Source: T1Sed10-7 sp046540855 (GTDB lineage Bacteria; Actinomycetota; Nitriliruptoria; Nitriliruptorales; Nitriliruptoraceae). From it: a stretch of DNA of 64,000 bases. The notes below the pieces were generated by a model, which searched no databases, had not been told where the DNA came from, and worked only from the letters and a program-made list of their open reading frames with translations. The first letter of the stretch is position 1. Each line of letters starts with the position of its first letter. Location of the stretch: NCBI GenBank assembly GCA_046540855.1, contig JBKHEJ010000001.1, positions 6,436-70,435 of the forward strand, given 5' to 3'. A program made the position numbers and the translations under genes. Below, piece after piece: positions 25,771-35,004 of this stretch.

Positions 25771-28700
25771 ATGAGGTTGCCGATCCACCCGCGACCCGCA
25801 CCCACAGCACCGCGGTGGCGCTTCGTCGGCCCGCCGCGTGGTGGCCGGGTCGTGGCGGTGGCTGGTGATCCGCGCGAGGCGATGACCTTCTGGATGGGGG
25901 CGTGTTCGGGTGGGGTGTTCAAGACCACCGACGGTGGGCGGTACTGGCTGCCGATGACCGATGGCTGGTTCGGTTCGCCGTCGGTCGGTGCGATCGCGGT
26001 TGCTGATAGTGACCCGAACGTGGTGTGGGTGGGGACCGGTGAGGGGGCGGTACGCAACAACGTGGTCCCTGGTGATGGGGTCTACCGCACCACCGATGGG
26101 GGGCGCACCTGGGACCATCTCGGTCTCGCGGCTACCCGTCACATCCCCCGTGTGCGTGTCCACCCGCTCGATCCCGATGTGGCCTACGTCGCGGCGATCG
26201 GGGACATCTTCGGGCCGAACCCGGAGCGGGGGGTGTACCGCACCACCGATGGGGGGCGTGGTTGGGAGTTGGTGCTGCATGTGGATGAGCGCACCGGTGC
26301 GGCGGATCTGGCGATGGATCCGAACAACCCGCGGATCCTGTTCGCGGCCATGTGGGAGGCTGAGCGCAAGCCCTGGACGATGCGTTCGGGTGGTGAGGGG
26401 TCGGGGTTGTACCGATCCACCGATGGTGGGGACAGTTGGGAGTTGGTGTCGGGCAAGCCGGGGTTCGCCGAGGGCATCCTTGGCCGGATGGGGGTGTCGG
26501 TGTCGCCGGCGCGGTCGGGGCGGGTGTTCGCGCTGGTGGAGGCGGCGGAGGGGCAGGGTGGGCTGTACCGCTCTGATGATCTGGGTGCGACCTGGGAGCA
26601 GGTCAGTGACCATCGGGGGATCCAGGGCCGACCCTGGTACTACAGCCACGTGGTTGCAGACCCCGTCCACGCTGACACCGTCTACTCGATGAACCTGTGG
26701 GCGTGGCGCTCCACCGACGGTGGCCGCAACTGGACCCAGTTCCAGACGCCGCACGGCGACAACCACGGCCTGTGGATCGACCCTCGGGATCCGCGACGCA
26801 TGATCAACGGCAACGACGGGGGCGCGTGTGTGTCGTTCAACGCGGGCGTGAGCTGGTCCTCGATCTACAACCAGCCGACCGCGCAGCTGTACCGGTTCGA
26901 CGTCGACCCCCGGTTCCCTCACGACCTCTACGCGACCCAGCAGGACAACTCGGGCATCCGGGTGCCCTCGCGGTCCTGGAAGGGGGCGATCCGTTGGGAC
27001 GATTGTCAGGAGCTCGGAGAGGCTGAGTCCGGGGATGTCGCCCTCGACCCCACCGACCCCACCACGGTGTTCCTCGGTGGCGCTGGGTTCGGTCACCCGG
27101 GACCACTGCTGCGCTTCGACCGTGTGACCGAGCAACCGGCCGACGTCGCGGTGTGGCCGGAGTACTTCATGGGGGTTGGTGCGAGTGAGCAGCGGCACCG
27201 GTTCGGGTGGACCTTCCCGATCGAGTTCTCCCCGCATGACCCTACGGTGCTGTACATCGGGGGGGAGCGGGTGTTCCGTTCCACCGACCGTGGTATGAGT
27301 TGGGAGGCGATCAGTCCTGATCTGACCCGGGATGATCCTGACAAGCAGCGCCCGTCGGGTGGCCCGATCTCCCTCGATACCTCGGGAGCGGAGATCTACT
27401 GCACGATCCACGCCTTCGCGGAGTCGCCTCTGACGCCGGGGGAGCTGTGGGCCGGTTCCGATGACGGCTTGGTGCACGTGTCTGTCGACGGCGGTGCGAG
27501 CTGGCGGGATGTCACGCCGCCGGAGTTGCCTGCGTGGTCCACGGTGCAGCGCATCGAGGTGTCCCGCCACACGCCGGGGACGGCGTACCTGGCGGCGCAC
27601 GCCTACCGGGTCCAGGACCGTCGTCCGCTGCTGTTCGTCACGCGCGATCACGGTGGTCGCTGGGAGCGGATCACTGCGGGTATCCCTGAGGACGAGTGGA
27701 CGCGCACCATCCGTGAGGACACGGTCGCGAGCGAGGTGCTGTATGCGGGGACGGAGCGGGGGCCGTGGATGTCCCGGGATGGTGGGTCGAGTTGGACCTC
27801 GATCGCGGGGAACCTGCCGGCGGTGCCGATCTACGATCTGCGGTTGCTCGGCCATGAGTTGATCGTGGCGACCCACGGTCGCGGTTTCTGGATCCTGGAC
27901 GACGTCACGCCCCTGCGTGAGGAGCCGGCGGAGCTGGAGGATGAGGCCCTGCTCCTGCACGAGCTGCCGCCGGTGTACCGCTATCCGACACCCAACGGCT
28001 TCGACATGCCGGGTGAGGGCGTGTGGGTCGCGGGTACCCCCGGGGTGCCACTGGGCGGGGCTTCGTTCACCCCGGTCCGCCAGCTTGACGGGTCGACGGA
28101 GAACCTCGTCATCGAAGGCGGAACCAACCCCCCCGATGGCATGCTCGTGCACTACCGCATCGGAGCAGCGTTGCTCGACGGCGAGGAGAAGCCGGAAGCG
28201 ACCCTGACGATCCGTACCGCCGACGGCGAGCTGGTCCGGCGCTTCCACGCCACGAACCCAGAGGACCACCCCAAGGTGCCGACGATCCCCGTCGAGCAAG
28301 GGCTCAACCGCTTCGTGTGGGACCTGACCGTTGAGGGGGCCGTGGCAGCCCCTGCTGAGGGCGAGGAGGGACGGACCTTCGTCACCAGCGGCCCTCGGAT
28401 CCCACCTGGGACCTACGAGGTCGAGCTGGCGCTTGGCGCGCAGCGGTCGATCGGCTCCTTGGTGGTGCGGCGTGATCCCCGCGCGGAGGAGTCCGACGAG
28501 GATCTGGCTGCGCACTACACCGCACACCTGCGCATCAGCCGACGGGTCGGTGAGATCCACCGCCGCATCGCACAGCTCCGCCGGGTGCGCACCCAGCTCA
28601 GCACCTGGGCTGACCGGGTCGATGAAGCGACGAGCGAGCGGCTCCAGGGCCTGGTGGAACGCCTGGACGTCGTCGAGCGCGAGCTCACCCAGCCCGACTT

Positions 28701-28944
28701 CAAGGACGGTGGCGATCGCCTCAAGCTTCCGGCGGGACTGGACGGCAAGCTGGCCCACCTGTGCGACTCCGTGTTGCAGCTCTCCGATGCTCCACCCACC
28801 CCCGCCCTGCTCGCGGTTGAGGAGCAGTTGTGGGGTGAGGCCGAGGCGGCGATGGCACGGCTGGACACGCTCCTCGCGGAGGTCGCGAGCGTCGATGCCG
28901 ACCTGCGTGCTCGCGAGGATCTGGTCCTCATCGACCTCAGCTGA
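25771..28944 (+). CDS. Giant Asp-box (BNR/sortilin-like) beta-propeller protein 2
   Basis: 1057 residues. The propeller region appears identical to that of protein 1, with the same Asp-box series. The C-terminal 290 or so residues are only distantly similar: shared skeleton QGLNRFVWDLT, PRIPPGTYEVEL, VVRRDPRAEESDEDL and a helical end with LTQPDFKDGGDRLKLPAGLD. So both proteins present one binding surface on different C-terminal domains. ATG 25771 is preferred over GTG 25765 because AGGAG is 7 nt upstream. It lies 27 bp after gene 1 and ends at a bidirectional hairpin. No secretion signal. Confidence 0.85.
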   Translation: MRLPIHPRPAPTAPRWRFVGPPRGGRVVAVAGDPREAMTFWMGACSGGVFKTTDGGRYWLPMTDGWFGSPSVGAIAVADSDPNVVWVGTGEGAVRNNVVPGDGVYRTTDGGRTWDHLGLAATRHIPRVRVHPLDPDVAYVAAIGDIFGPNPERGVYRTTDGGRGWELVLHVDERTGAADLAMDPNNPRILFAAMWEAERKPWTMRSGGEGSGLYRSTDGGDSWELVSGKPGFAEGILGRMGVSVSPARSGRVFALVEAAEGQGGLYRSDDLGATWEQVSDHRGIQGRPWYYSHVVADPVHADTVYSMNLWAWRSTDGGRNWTQFQTPHGDNHGLWIDPRDPRRMINGNDGGACVSFNAGVSWSSIYNQPTAQLYRFDVDPRFPHDLYATQQDNSGIRVPSRSWKGAIRWDDCQELGEAESGDVALDPTDPTTVFLGGAGFGHPGPLLRFDRVTEQPADVAVWPEYFMGVGASEQRHRFGWTFPIEFSPHDPTVLYIGGERVFRSTDRGMSWEAISPDLTRDDPDKQRPSGGPISLDTSGAEIYCTIHAFAESPLTPGELWAGSDDGLVHVSVDGGASWRDVTPPELPAWSTVQRIEVSRHTPGTAYLAAHAYRVQDRRPLLFVTRDHGGRWERITAGIPEDEWTRTIREDTVASEVLYAGTERGPWMSRDGGSSWTSIAGNLPAVPIYDLRLLGHELIVATHGRGFWILDDVTPLREEPAELEDEALLLHELPPVYRYPTPNGFDMPGEGVWVAGTPGVPLGGASFTPVRQLDGSTENLVIEGGTNPPDGMLVHYRIGAALLDGEEKPEATLTIRTADGELVRRFHATNPEDHPKVPTIPVEQGLNRFVWDLTVEGAVAAPAEGEEGRTFVTSGPRIPPGTYEVELALGAQRSIGSLVVRRDPRAEESDEDLAAHYTAHLRISRRVGEIHRRIAQLRRVRTQLSTWADRVDEATSERLQGLVERLDVVERELTQPDFKDGGDRLKLPAGLDGKLAHLCDSVLQLSDAPPTPALLAVEEQLWGEAEAAMARLDTLLAEVASVDADLRAREDLVLIDLS
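25809..28130 (+). repeat. Direct repeat, copy 2 (propeller-coding tract)
   Basis: Partner of the tract at 22563. Identity starts sharply at the codons for PRWRFVGPP and stops at the codons for GEGVW. A short second match ends near 28130. The abrupt edges inside both genes fit gene conversion better than a simple old duplication. An assembly artefact has to be excluded. Confidence 0.9.
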
Positions 28945-28952
28945 GGGGCACG

Positions 28953-28990
28953 TGCCTGGGTGTGGTTCGAGTGATCACCACACCCAGGCA
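28953..28990. terminator. Bidirectional terminator hairpin
   Basis: TGCCTGGGTGTGGT pairs with ACCACACCCAGGCA over 14 bp around a 10-nt loop, between the convergent BNR 2 and GGT 2 genes. It overlaps the last codons of GGT 2. Confidence 0.8.
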
Positions 28991-30693
28991 TGACTCTCGC
29001 GGCGGGGGTCGGCTCCGGCCTCGAGCGTCCCGTCGGGACGGCGCAGGATCGCGCACACCGCCGCGGCAGCCGGGGTCCACCGGTCCATGACCTCGATGAT
29101 GTGGCCTCGGCTTGCGAGCTCCTGCCGGGTAGCGAGGGGCAGGTGGGCCTCCGCAGCGAGGACCCCCGGTTGCGCACCGTGCGGGTGGAACGAGTCGGGT
29201 GCGCTGAAGGTGATCACCCGAGCACGCTCGATCGCGTCCTGGGTCGACAACCCGCGATCGAGGATGTGGCTGGCAACCTGGACCATCGCCTGCGACTGGG
29301 CGTCCCCGCCAGGGCACCCGAAGGGCATGAGCGGCCGTCCGTCCGCCATCAGCAGCGCCGGGTTCGGTGTCAACCTCGGACGCTTCCCCGGAGCGATCGC
29401 TGAAGGGTGTCGTGGATCCAGCCACAACTGGGTGCCCCGGCTTGACACCGTGCAGCCCAGCCCCGGGACCAGAGGGGAGTGCAGCGCGGAATCGGAGGGT
29501 GTCGCGGAGAAGGCGTTGCCCTCCGCGTCCATGGCGCACACGTAGGTCGTGTCCGGTTGGGCAGGCCCGCGCGTCAGAGGCGGCACGTAGCCGGGGCGTC
29601 CGCGCCGCCCGGCATGAGGCCAGGGGTCGCCGGGCGGCGGGAGGCCGGGGTGCGCCACGGCGTCGTCGATGACGGCCCGGCGCTCGTCGAGGTAGGCCTC
29701 ATCCATCAAGCCCTCGATGGGGACGTCGACGAGGTCGGGATCGGCGAAGAACCCCTCCCGGTCCGCGAGGGCGAGCTTCATCGCCTCGGCGAAGCGGTGT
29801 AGGAAGACCGGATCCTCCGGGCTGCGATCCGCGAGATCATCGAACCCCTCGAGGAGAGCGAGCACGATGGGGACCAGGGGACCCTGGGACCACGGCCCGT
29901 GGGCGTGCACCTCGATGCCGCGGTAGGTGCCCTGGACCCCGTCCCCGACCCCTACCTCCTGCGCGGCGAGGTCGGCGAGGTCGAGGGCACACCCCTGCTC
30001 GGCGAGGAACCTCGCCATGCGTTCGGCGAGGTCCCCGCGGTAGAACTCGTCCCGCGCCGCCCGGATCGCGCTCTTTCGGCCCTGGTGGCGGTGGTTGCGC
30101 TCCACCTCCGCGAGACGCTCCAAGGTGGCGCGTAGTTCCGGTTGCACGAACCGGTCACCCACACGCGGGACCCCTCCGCCGGGCAGGAAGGTCCGGGCGC
30201 TCGCCTCCCACGTGCGGAGCAGGTCGGTGTGTTCCGCGATCGCCTCGGCCAGCCGCGGGTACACCGGGAAGCCGTCACACAGTTCGATCGCTGGCTCCAG
30301 CACCTCTGCGAGGGTGCGGGTCCCGTGGCGCTCCAACGTCGTCAACCAGGCGTCGACGGCGGCCGGGGTGACCGCCCGCGGCAGGCCCATCGGCATCTCG
30401 CCGCCGTACCGATCGAGGTATCCCGCGAGGTCGAGGGACGCCGGCCAGTGGCCGAGGCCGTCGATGGTCTCGGGACGGGACATCCCTGGGCGGTGGACGA
30501 TCACGGGCGCGACACCACCGAGGTCCGCGACGTGCCGCTCCACCACCGCGAGCGCGATGCCCGCCGCCACACCTGCGTCGATGGCGGTGCCGCCGGCCCG
30601 GAACAGCCGCGCACCGGCCTCGGTGGCCAGGTAGTGGGTCGTGCTGACCGCGTGTTGCCGGCCGAGGAGTGGCGGGCGTCCGAGCCGTGCCAC
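28975..30693 (-). CDS. Gamma-glutamyltransferase-like Ntn hydrolase 2
   Basis: 572 residues, paralogous to the protein at 18701. Conserved are AGGTAIDAGVAAGIALAVVE, the predicted nucleophile Thr382 in QPDTTYVCAMDAEGNAFSATPSD, GLGCTVSSRGTQLWL, GKRPRLTPNPALL and the C-terminal GADPRRESHA. There is no signal peptide. GTG 30693 follows GGGAGGGAC. It lies 33 bp after the transporter permease gene and is the last member of the OppDFBC operon, so its substrate is very likely delivered by that importer. Whether it acts on gamma-glutamyl bonds or on another amide is unproven. Confidence 0.9.
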   Translation of the reverse strand: MARLGRPPLLGRQHAVSTTHYLATEAGARLFRAGGTAIDAGVAAGIALAVVERHVADLGGVAPVIVHRPGMSRPETIDGLGHWPASLDLAGYLDRYGGEMPMGLPRAVTPAAVDAWLTTLERHGTRTLAEVLEPAIELCDGFPVYPRLAEAIAEHTDLLRTWEASARTFLPGGGVPRVGDRFVQPELRATLERLAEVERNHRHQGRKSAIRAARDEFYRGDLAERMARFLAEQGCALDLADLAAQEVGVGDGVQGTYRGIEVHAHGPWSQGPLVPIVLALLEGFDDLADRSPEDPVFLHRFAEAMKLALADREGFFADPDLVDVPIEGLMDEAYLDERRAVIDDAVAHPGLPPPGDPWPHAGRRGRPGYVPPLTRGPAQPDTTYVCAMDAEGNAFSATPSDSALHSPLVPGLGCTVSSRGTQLWLDPRHPSAIAPGKRPRLTPNPALLMADGRPLMPFGCPGGDAQSQAMVQVASHILDRGLSTQDAIERARVITFSAPDSFHPHGAQPGVLAAEAHLPLATRQELASRGHIIEVMDRWTPAAAAVCAILRRPDGTLEAGADPRRESHAWVW

Positions 30694-30726
30694 GGGTCCC
30701 TCCCTGCTGCCTGCAACGGCGGAGGT

Positions 30727-31656
30727 TCAGCGCTTGCTGGTCGGGTCCAGGGCGTCGCGCAACCCGTCACCGATGAAGTTCACGCACAGGCAGATCGCCA
30801 CGATCGTCAGGCCAGGCATGGTGACCAACCACCAGTCCGTGAGCATCGCGTTCCGGCCGTCGTTGATCAACTTGCCCAGCGCTGGGGTGGGAGGTTGGAC
30901 GCCGAACCCGAGGAAGGACAGCGTCGCCTCGATAAGGATGGCCAGCGCCACCACGAGGGTCGCGTTGACGATGATCGGTCCCAGGGAGTTGGGCAGCATG
31001 TGTCGGAAGATGATGCGGACGTCCGAGGCACCGGAGGAACGGGCGGCTTCGACGAACTCCATCTCCCTGAGCGCGAGGTAGTTCCCCCGGACGATGCGGG
31101 CGATGTTGGTCCATAGCAGCAGCGAGATGATGAGCGCCACCTGGTAGGGGGAGCCCCCGGAGATGAACTCTGCGGCGACGAGCAGGATGGCGAGGCCCGG
31201 GACGGCGATGACGAAGTCGGTGAACCGCATGAGGACGTTGTCGAGCCAACCTCGGTAGAAGCCAGCGAGCGCCCCCACGATCGTGCCGATGGTGGTCGAG
31301 ACCACCGACACCACGAAGGCCACGCTGATGGAGGTCCGGGTGCCGTAGATGACCCGGCTGAAGTAGTCCCGTCCGATGCGATCGGTGCCGAAGTAGTGCT
31401 GGTCCTCGAGTTGGGGCGGGACCCCCCGGTTCTGCAGGTTCACCTCATCGAAACCGTAGGGGGACAACTGCTCCGCGAAGATCGCGACCAGGGTGATCCC
31501 GAGCAGCACGGCGAGACTCGCCATGGCCATGCGGTGCCGGAGGAAGGTCCGAACCGCCAGCCGCCACTGGCTGCGGGTCCGGATCTGGTCCTGCGCCTCG
31601 TCATCAGGGAGGCCGAAGGGCTGACCCTCGGGCGCGGTGGGGAGGGTTTCGCTCAT
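30727..31656 (-). CDS. Oligopeptide ABC transporter permease, OppC/DppC type (operon A)
   Basis: 309 residues. A cytoplasmic N-terminus, a first membrane helix near 36-56, and the periplasmic HYFGTDRIGRDYFSRVIYGTR loop typical of OppC. Five more helices contain the EAA coupling motif EFVEAARSSGASDVRIIFRH. It forms the channel with the OppB-type partner encoded just upstream, with which it shares a 4-bp ATGA overlap. It imports peptides using the ATPases at 32655 and 33716. No binding-protein gene lies in this operon. Confidence 0.94.
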   Translation of the reverse strand: MSETLPTAPEGQPFGLPDDEAQDQIRTRSQWRLAVRTFLRHRMAMASLAVLLGITLVAIFAEQLSPYGFDEVNLQNRGVPPQLEDQHYFGTDRIGRDYFSRVIYGTRTSISVAFVVSVVSTTIGTIVGALAGFYRGWLDNVLMRFTDFVIAVPGLAILLVAAEFISGGSPYQVALIISLLLWTNIARIVRGNYLALREMEFVEAARSSGASDVRIIFRHMLPNSLGPIIVNATLVVALAILIEATLSFLGFGVQPPTPALGKLINDGRNAMLTDWWLVTMPGLTIVAICLCVNFIGDGLRDALDPTSKR

Positions 31657-32624
31657 GACGTGCGGATCCTCGGGTTCAGGAGCCCGTAGGCCAGGTCGGC
31701 GAGCAGGTTGGCGATCACGACGACCACGGAGGTGACCATCAGGAACGCCATGATGTTGTAGACCTCACGGTCGGTCAGCGCGTCGATGAAGAAGGTGCCC
31801 ATCCCGGGCAGGGCGAAGACCACCTCGGCGACGATCGCCCCCGTGAACACCGTGCCGAAGTTCAGCGCGGCGAGGGTGGCGATCGGGATGAGGGCGTTCC
31901 GCAGCGCGTGACGTCGCATCACCTGGTGTTCCGGTAGGCCCTTGGCCCGTGCGGTCGTGACGTAGTTCGCGCCCACCACCTCGAGCATGGAGGCCCGCAT
32001 GTAGCGCGAGTACGCGGCCACGCTGACGAAGGCGATGGTGATGATCGGCAACGTGAGATGCTGAAGCCGATCGACGACGAAGGCGAGCCCGGTGCCGGCG
32101 TCCACGGAACTGACCCCGGCGGTGTAGAACAGCCGGATGCCGGTAGCCGTGAAGAAGTTGGTCGCGAGCACCTGCAGGATCAGGGCGAACCAGAACACCG
32201 GGATCGAGTAGCCGAGGAAGCTGATGGTGGTCGCGGCGTAGTCGAAGAAGGAGTACTGGCGACGGGCTGCAACGACACCGATGAGGATCCCGAAGAACAG
32301 CGCCAGGACCTCCGCGGCGACGATCAACTGCAGGGTGAACCACATCGATCGGCGCAGGTCCGGCCAGATCGGGTTGCCCCCGACCGTGGTCCCGAACCCT
32401 TCGGTGAACACCGACTGGACCCAGTAGCCGTACTGGACCCACAGGGGGCGGTCGAGATGCCGGCGTTCGATGATGCGGTCGACGGTGTCCATATCGACAC
32501 CGGGTGTGATGAGCAGCTCGCCCAACGGGTCACCCACGATGGTGACCCCGAAGAAGACGACGATGCTCGCCGCGATGATGACGGGGATGCTGATCAGCAG
32601 CCGTCGGAGGACGTATCTGGCCAT
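31653..32624 (-). CDS. Oligopeptide ABC transporter permease, OppB/DppB type (operon A)
   Basis: 323 residues. It begins MARYVLRRLLISIPVIIAAS, a first helix typical of OppB, with the extracytoplasmic domain (about 30-105) holding ERRHLDRPLWVQYGYW. The EAA loop is NYVTTARAKGLPEHQVMRRH, and the C-terminal VFALPGMGTFFIDALTDRE is conserved. It is the membrane partner of the adjacent OppC-type subunit. ATG 32624 lies 30 bp after the ATPase gene. Confidence 0.94.
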   Translation of the reverse strand: MARYVLRRLLISIPVIIAASIVVFFGVTIVGDPLGELLITPGVDMDTVDRIIERRHLDRPLWVQYGYWVQSVFTEGFGTTVGGNPIWPDLRRSMWFTLQLIVAAEVLALFFGILIGVVAARRQYSFFDYAATTISFLGYSIPVFWFALILQVLATNFFTATGIRLFYTAGVSSVDAGTGLAFVVDRLQHLTLPIITIAFVSVAAYSRYMRASMLEVVGANYVTTARAKGLPEHQVMRRHALRNALIPIATLAALNFGTVFTGAIVAEVVFALPGMGTFFIDALTDREVYNIMAFLMVTSVVVVIANLLADLAYGLLNPRIRTS

Positions 32625-32654
32625 GGGGCGCCTCGGCTCAGGGGGCGATCGCTG

Positions 32655-33716
32655 TCAGCGGTCGAAGATCTCCCGGGGTTCTGCGTAGAAGCAGGCGGAG
32701 GGGTGACCGTGGTTGAACTCGTCGATCAGGCGGGGTTCTTCCTGGGCGCAGCGGTCCTCGGCCTTCCAGCAACGCGTGCGGAAGCGGCAGCCGGAGGGTG
32801 GGTTGGACGGCGAGGGGACATCACCCAGGAGCATGATGCGGTCGATCTTGTCCCGGTCGCGGGGGTCGGTGATGGGTGCGGCCGAGAGCAGGGCCTGGGT
32901 GTACGGGTGGGTGGGGTTGTTGAAGATCTCCTCGGTGTCGCCGAACTCGACGATCTTGCCGAGGTACATCACCGCGACCCGGTCGGAGATATGGCGGACC
33001 ACGGACAGGTCGTGGGCGATGAAGAGGTATGCGAGGCCGAGGGCGTCCTGGAGTTCCTCGAGGAGGTTGATCACCTGCGCCTGGATGGAAACGTCCAGCG
33101 CGGAGACCGGTTCGTCGAGGACGAGGAGTTGCGGATCGAGTGCCAGGGCCCGAGCGATACCGATGCGCTGTCGCTGCCCTCCGGAGAACTCGTGGGGGAA
33201 CCGGTTGCCGTGTTCGGGATTGAGCCCCACCAGGCGCATGAGTTCCTTCACACGTTCGCGGCCACCGTCCCGCCAGCGGCCGTAGATGCGCAGCGGTTCG
33301 GCGATGATCTCGTTGACCGAGATCCTCGGGTTGAGGGAGGCGTAGGGGTCCTGGAACACGATCTGGATCTCGCGGCGCATCTCGCGCATGGTGCGGTGCG
33401 ACATGCTGGCCAGGTCGTGACCTTTGAAGAGGATCCGGCCGTCGGTGGGATCCAGCAGCCGCACGATGCACCGGCCGGTGGTGGACTTCCCGCAGCCGGA
33501 CTCCCCCACCAGTCCGACGGTCTCGCCGGCGTTGACCTCGAAGGAGACCCCATCGACGGCGTACACCGATCCGTGCTGCCGGTTGAACACACCGCCCCGC
33601 AGCGGGAAGTGCTTGGTGAGGTTCTCCACCGTCAGGATGGTCTCTCCACGCGGGGCACGGTCATGGAGCCCAGGGCCGACGGGCACGGGGTCGAGAGGCG
33701 TCGGTAGAGCAGCCAT
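32655..33716 (-). CDS. Oligopeptide ABC transporter ATPase, OppF/DppF type (operon A)
   Basis: 353 residues. Walker A is VGESGCGKSTTGR, the Q-loop is FQDPYASLNPR, the signature is EFSGGQRQRIGIARALA and Walker B is LLVLDEPVSALD. The C-terminal peptide-transporter extension has the CRFRTRCWKAEDRC cysteine cluster. It energises import together with the OppD-type partner. TGATG coupling places ATG 33716 at the upstream stop; GTG 33719 is an alternative. Strand order OppD, OppF, OppB, OppC, GGT forms one operon. Confidence 0.93.
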   Translation of the reverse strand: MAALPTPLDPVPVGPGLHDRAPRGETILTVENLTKHFPLRGGVFNRQHGSVYAVDGVSFEVNAGETVGLVGESGCGKSTTGRCIVRLLDPTDGRILFKGHDLASMSHRTMREMRREIQIVFQDPYASLNPRISVNEIIAEPLRIYGRWRDGGRERVKELMRLVGLNPEHGNRFPHEFSGGQRQRIGIARALALDPQLLVLDEPVSALDVSIQAQVINLLEELQDALGLAYLFIAHDLSVVRHISDRVAVMYLGKIVEFGDTEEIFNNPTHPYTQALLSAAPITDPRDRDKIDRIMLLGDVPSPSNPPSGCRFRTRCWKAEDRCAQEEPRLIDEFNHGHPSACFYAEPREIFDR

Positions 33717-34768
33717 CACCCGGCCTCCCGTTCGTCAGCGTCGAGGTCCAGGCCGATCGCCGCCTCGATCCGCGCGATCTCCTCGGGTAGTTCGTCGTGG
33801 AAGTGGCAGGCGCTGGAACGCCCCTCGCCCAACGGCACCAGTTCCGGGACCTCCGTGCGGCACACCTCCCGGCCAGCCGACATCCGGCACCGCGGGTGGA
33901 ACGCGCACCCCTTGGGCAGGTTGATCAACGACGGTGGCTGCCCAGGGATCGGCTCGAGGCGATCCACCTGCCGGTCGGTACGCGGCAGCGAGGACAACAG
34001 CCCCAGGGTGTAGGGGTGGGAGGGGTTGTGGAAGATGTCCTCCACCGTGCCCGTCTCCACGACCTTGCCGGCGTACATCACCACCACCCGGTCCGCCATC
34101 TCTGCGATGACGCCGAGGTCGTGGGTGATCAGGATCGTGCCGGCGTTGGTCTCCTGCTGCGCCCGGGCAAGCACGCTGAGCACCTGCGCCTGGATGGTCA
34201 CATCGAGCGCCGTGGTGGGCTCATCGGCGATCAGGATCTTGGGCTGGTTGGCGATCGCCATCGCGATCATCGCCCGCTGTCGCATCCCCCCGGAGTACTC
34301 GTGCGGGTACTGGCCGAAGCGCACCGCGGCGTTCGGGACGCCCACCAGCTCCAACAGCTCCACCGACCGGCGGCGCGCCTCCGCTTCGTCGACCGTGCTG
34401 TCGTGTGTGGTGATCGCCTCGGCGATCTGGGAACCGATCGTCAGCACCGGGTTCAGGGAGGTCATCGGGTCCTGGAACACCATCGCGATGTCCCGACCCC
34501 GCACCTGCCGCAACTCCGCTTCCGACAGTTCCAACAGGTTGCGATCCTCCAGCAGGATCTCGCCGCTGGCGATACGCCCCGGCGGTTCCGGGATCAGCCG
34601 CAGGATCGACATGACGGTCACAGACTTCCCCGACCCCGACTCCCCGACCACGCCCACGGTCTCACCGGGGTGGACGTCGTAGGACACCCCGTCCACCGCG
34701 TGCACCACACCATCCGGCGTGGAGAACTCCGTCACCAGGTCACGGATCGACAGAAGCGGTTCGGTCAC
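33716..34768 (-). CDS. Oligopeptide ABC transporter ATPase, OppD/DppD type (operon A)
   Basis: 350 residues. Walker A is VGESGSGKSVTVMS, the signature is EYSGGMRQRAMIAMAIA, Walker B is ILIADEPTTALD, and the C-terminal CAFHPRCRMSAGREVC motif is present. GTG 34768 follows a GGGGGG stretch. The frame is open 384 bp further upstream, but that part reads as low-complexity and contains the promoter and operator at 34972-35004, so it is not coding. First gene of the operon ending with GGT 2. Confidence 0.92.
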   Translation of the reverse strand: MTEPLLSIRDLVTEFSTPDGVVHAVDGVSYDVHPGETVGVVGESGSGKSVTVMSILRLIPEPPGRIASGEILLEDRNLLELSEAELRQVRGRDIAMVFQDPMTSLNPVLTIGSQIAEAITTHDSTVDEAEARRRSVELLELVGVPNAAVRFGQYPHEYSGGMRQRAMIAMAIANQPKILIADEPTTALDVTIQAQVLSVLARAQQETNAGTILITHDLGVIAEMADRVVVMYAGKVVETGTVEDIFHNPSHPYTLGLLSSLPRTDRQVDRLEPIPGQPPSLINLPKGCAFHPRCRMSAGREVCRTEVPELVPLGEGRSSACHFHDELPEEIARIEAAIGLDLDADEREAG

Positions 34769-34971
34769 GGCGTTACCCCCCTGTGTCGTCGTCGCTGGGC
34801 ATGGGGCCGATCCGCGTGACCGAGCGCACCGGCGCCTGCCTGCCGCTTCGGGCCGGTCGTCGGCCTCCGCATGCTCGGTCTCGCATCCTCCACCTGCCCC
34901 CGGGCAACGTTCCGGACCGGTGATCGCTGCATGTCGCCTGCGCCGGTCGGGGTTCCCTGCTTCGTCCGTAC

Positions 34972-35004
34972 GCGAACAATCGCTCGTTCGCGAGGGGGAC
35001 CCTA
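34972..35004 (-). promoter_or_regulatory. Promoter (-10 TAGGGT, minus strand) with operator dyad for Opp operon A
   Basis: On the minus strand TAGGGT (34999-35004) is followed after 7 bp by GCGAACGAGCGATTGTTCGC (34972-34991). This differs from the best site at 10776 by one base. The leader to GTG 34768 is about 200 bp and shows no obvious attenuator. Confidence 0.75.

Noticed and set aside
25684..28758. Minus-strand open frame of over 1000 codons opposite the second BNR gene, and a similar one opposite the first
   Set aside because: It repeats exactly as the plus-strand repeat does, has proline/arginine-rich low-complexity content and no known family. It is an antisense shadow.
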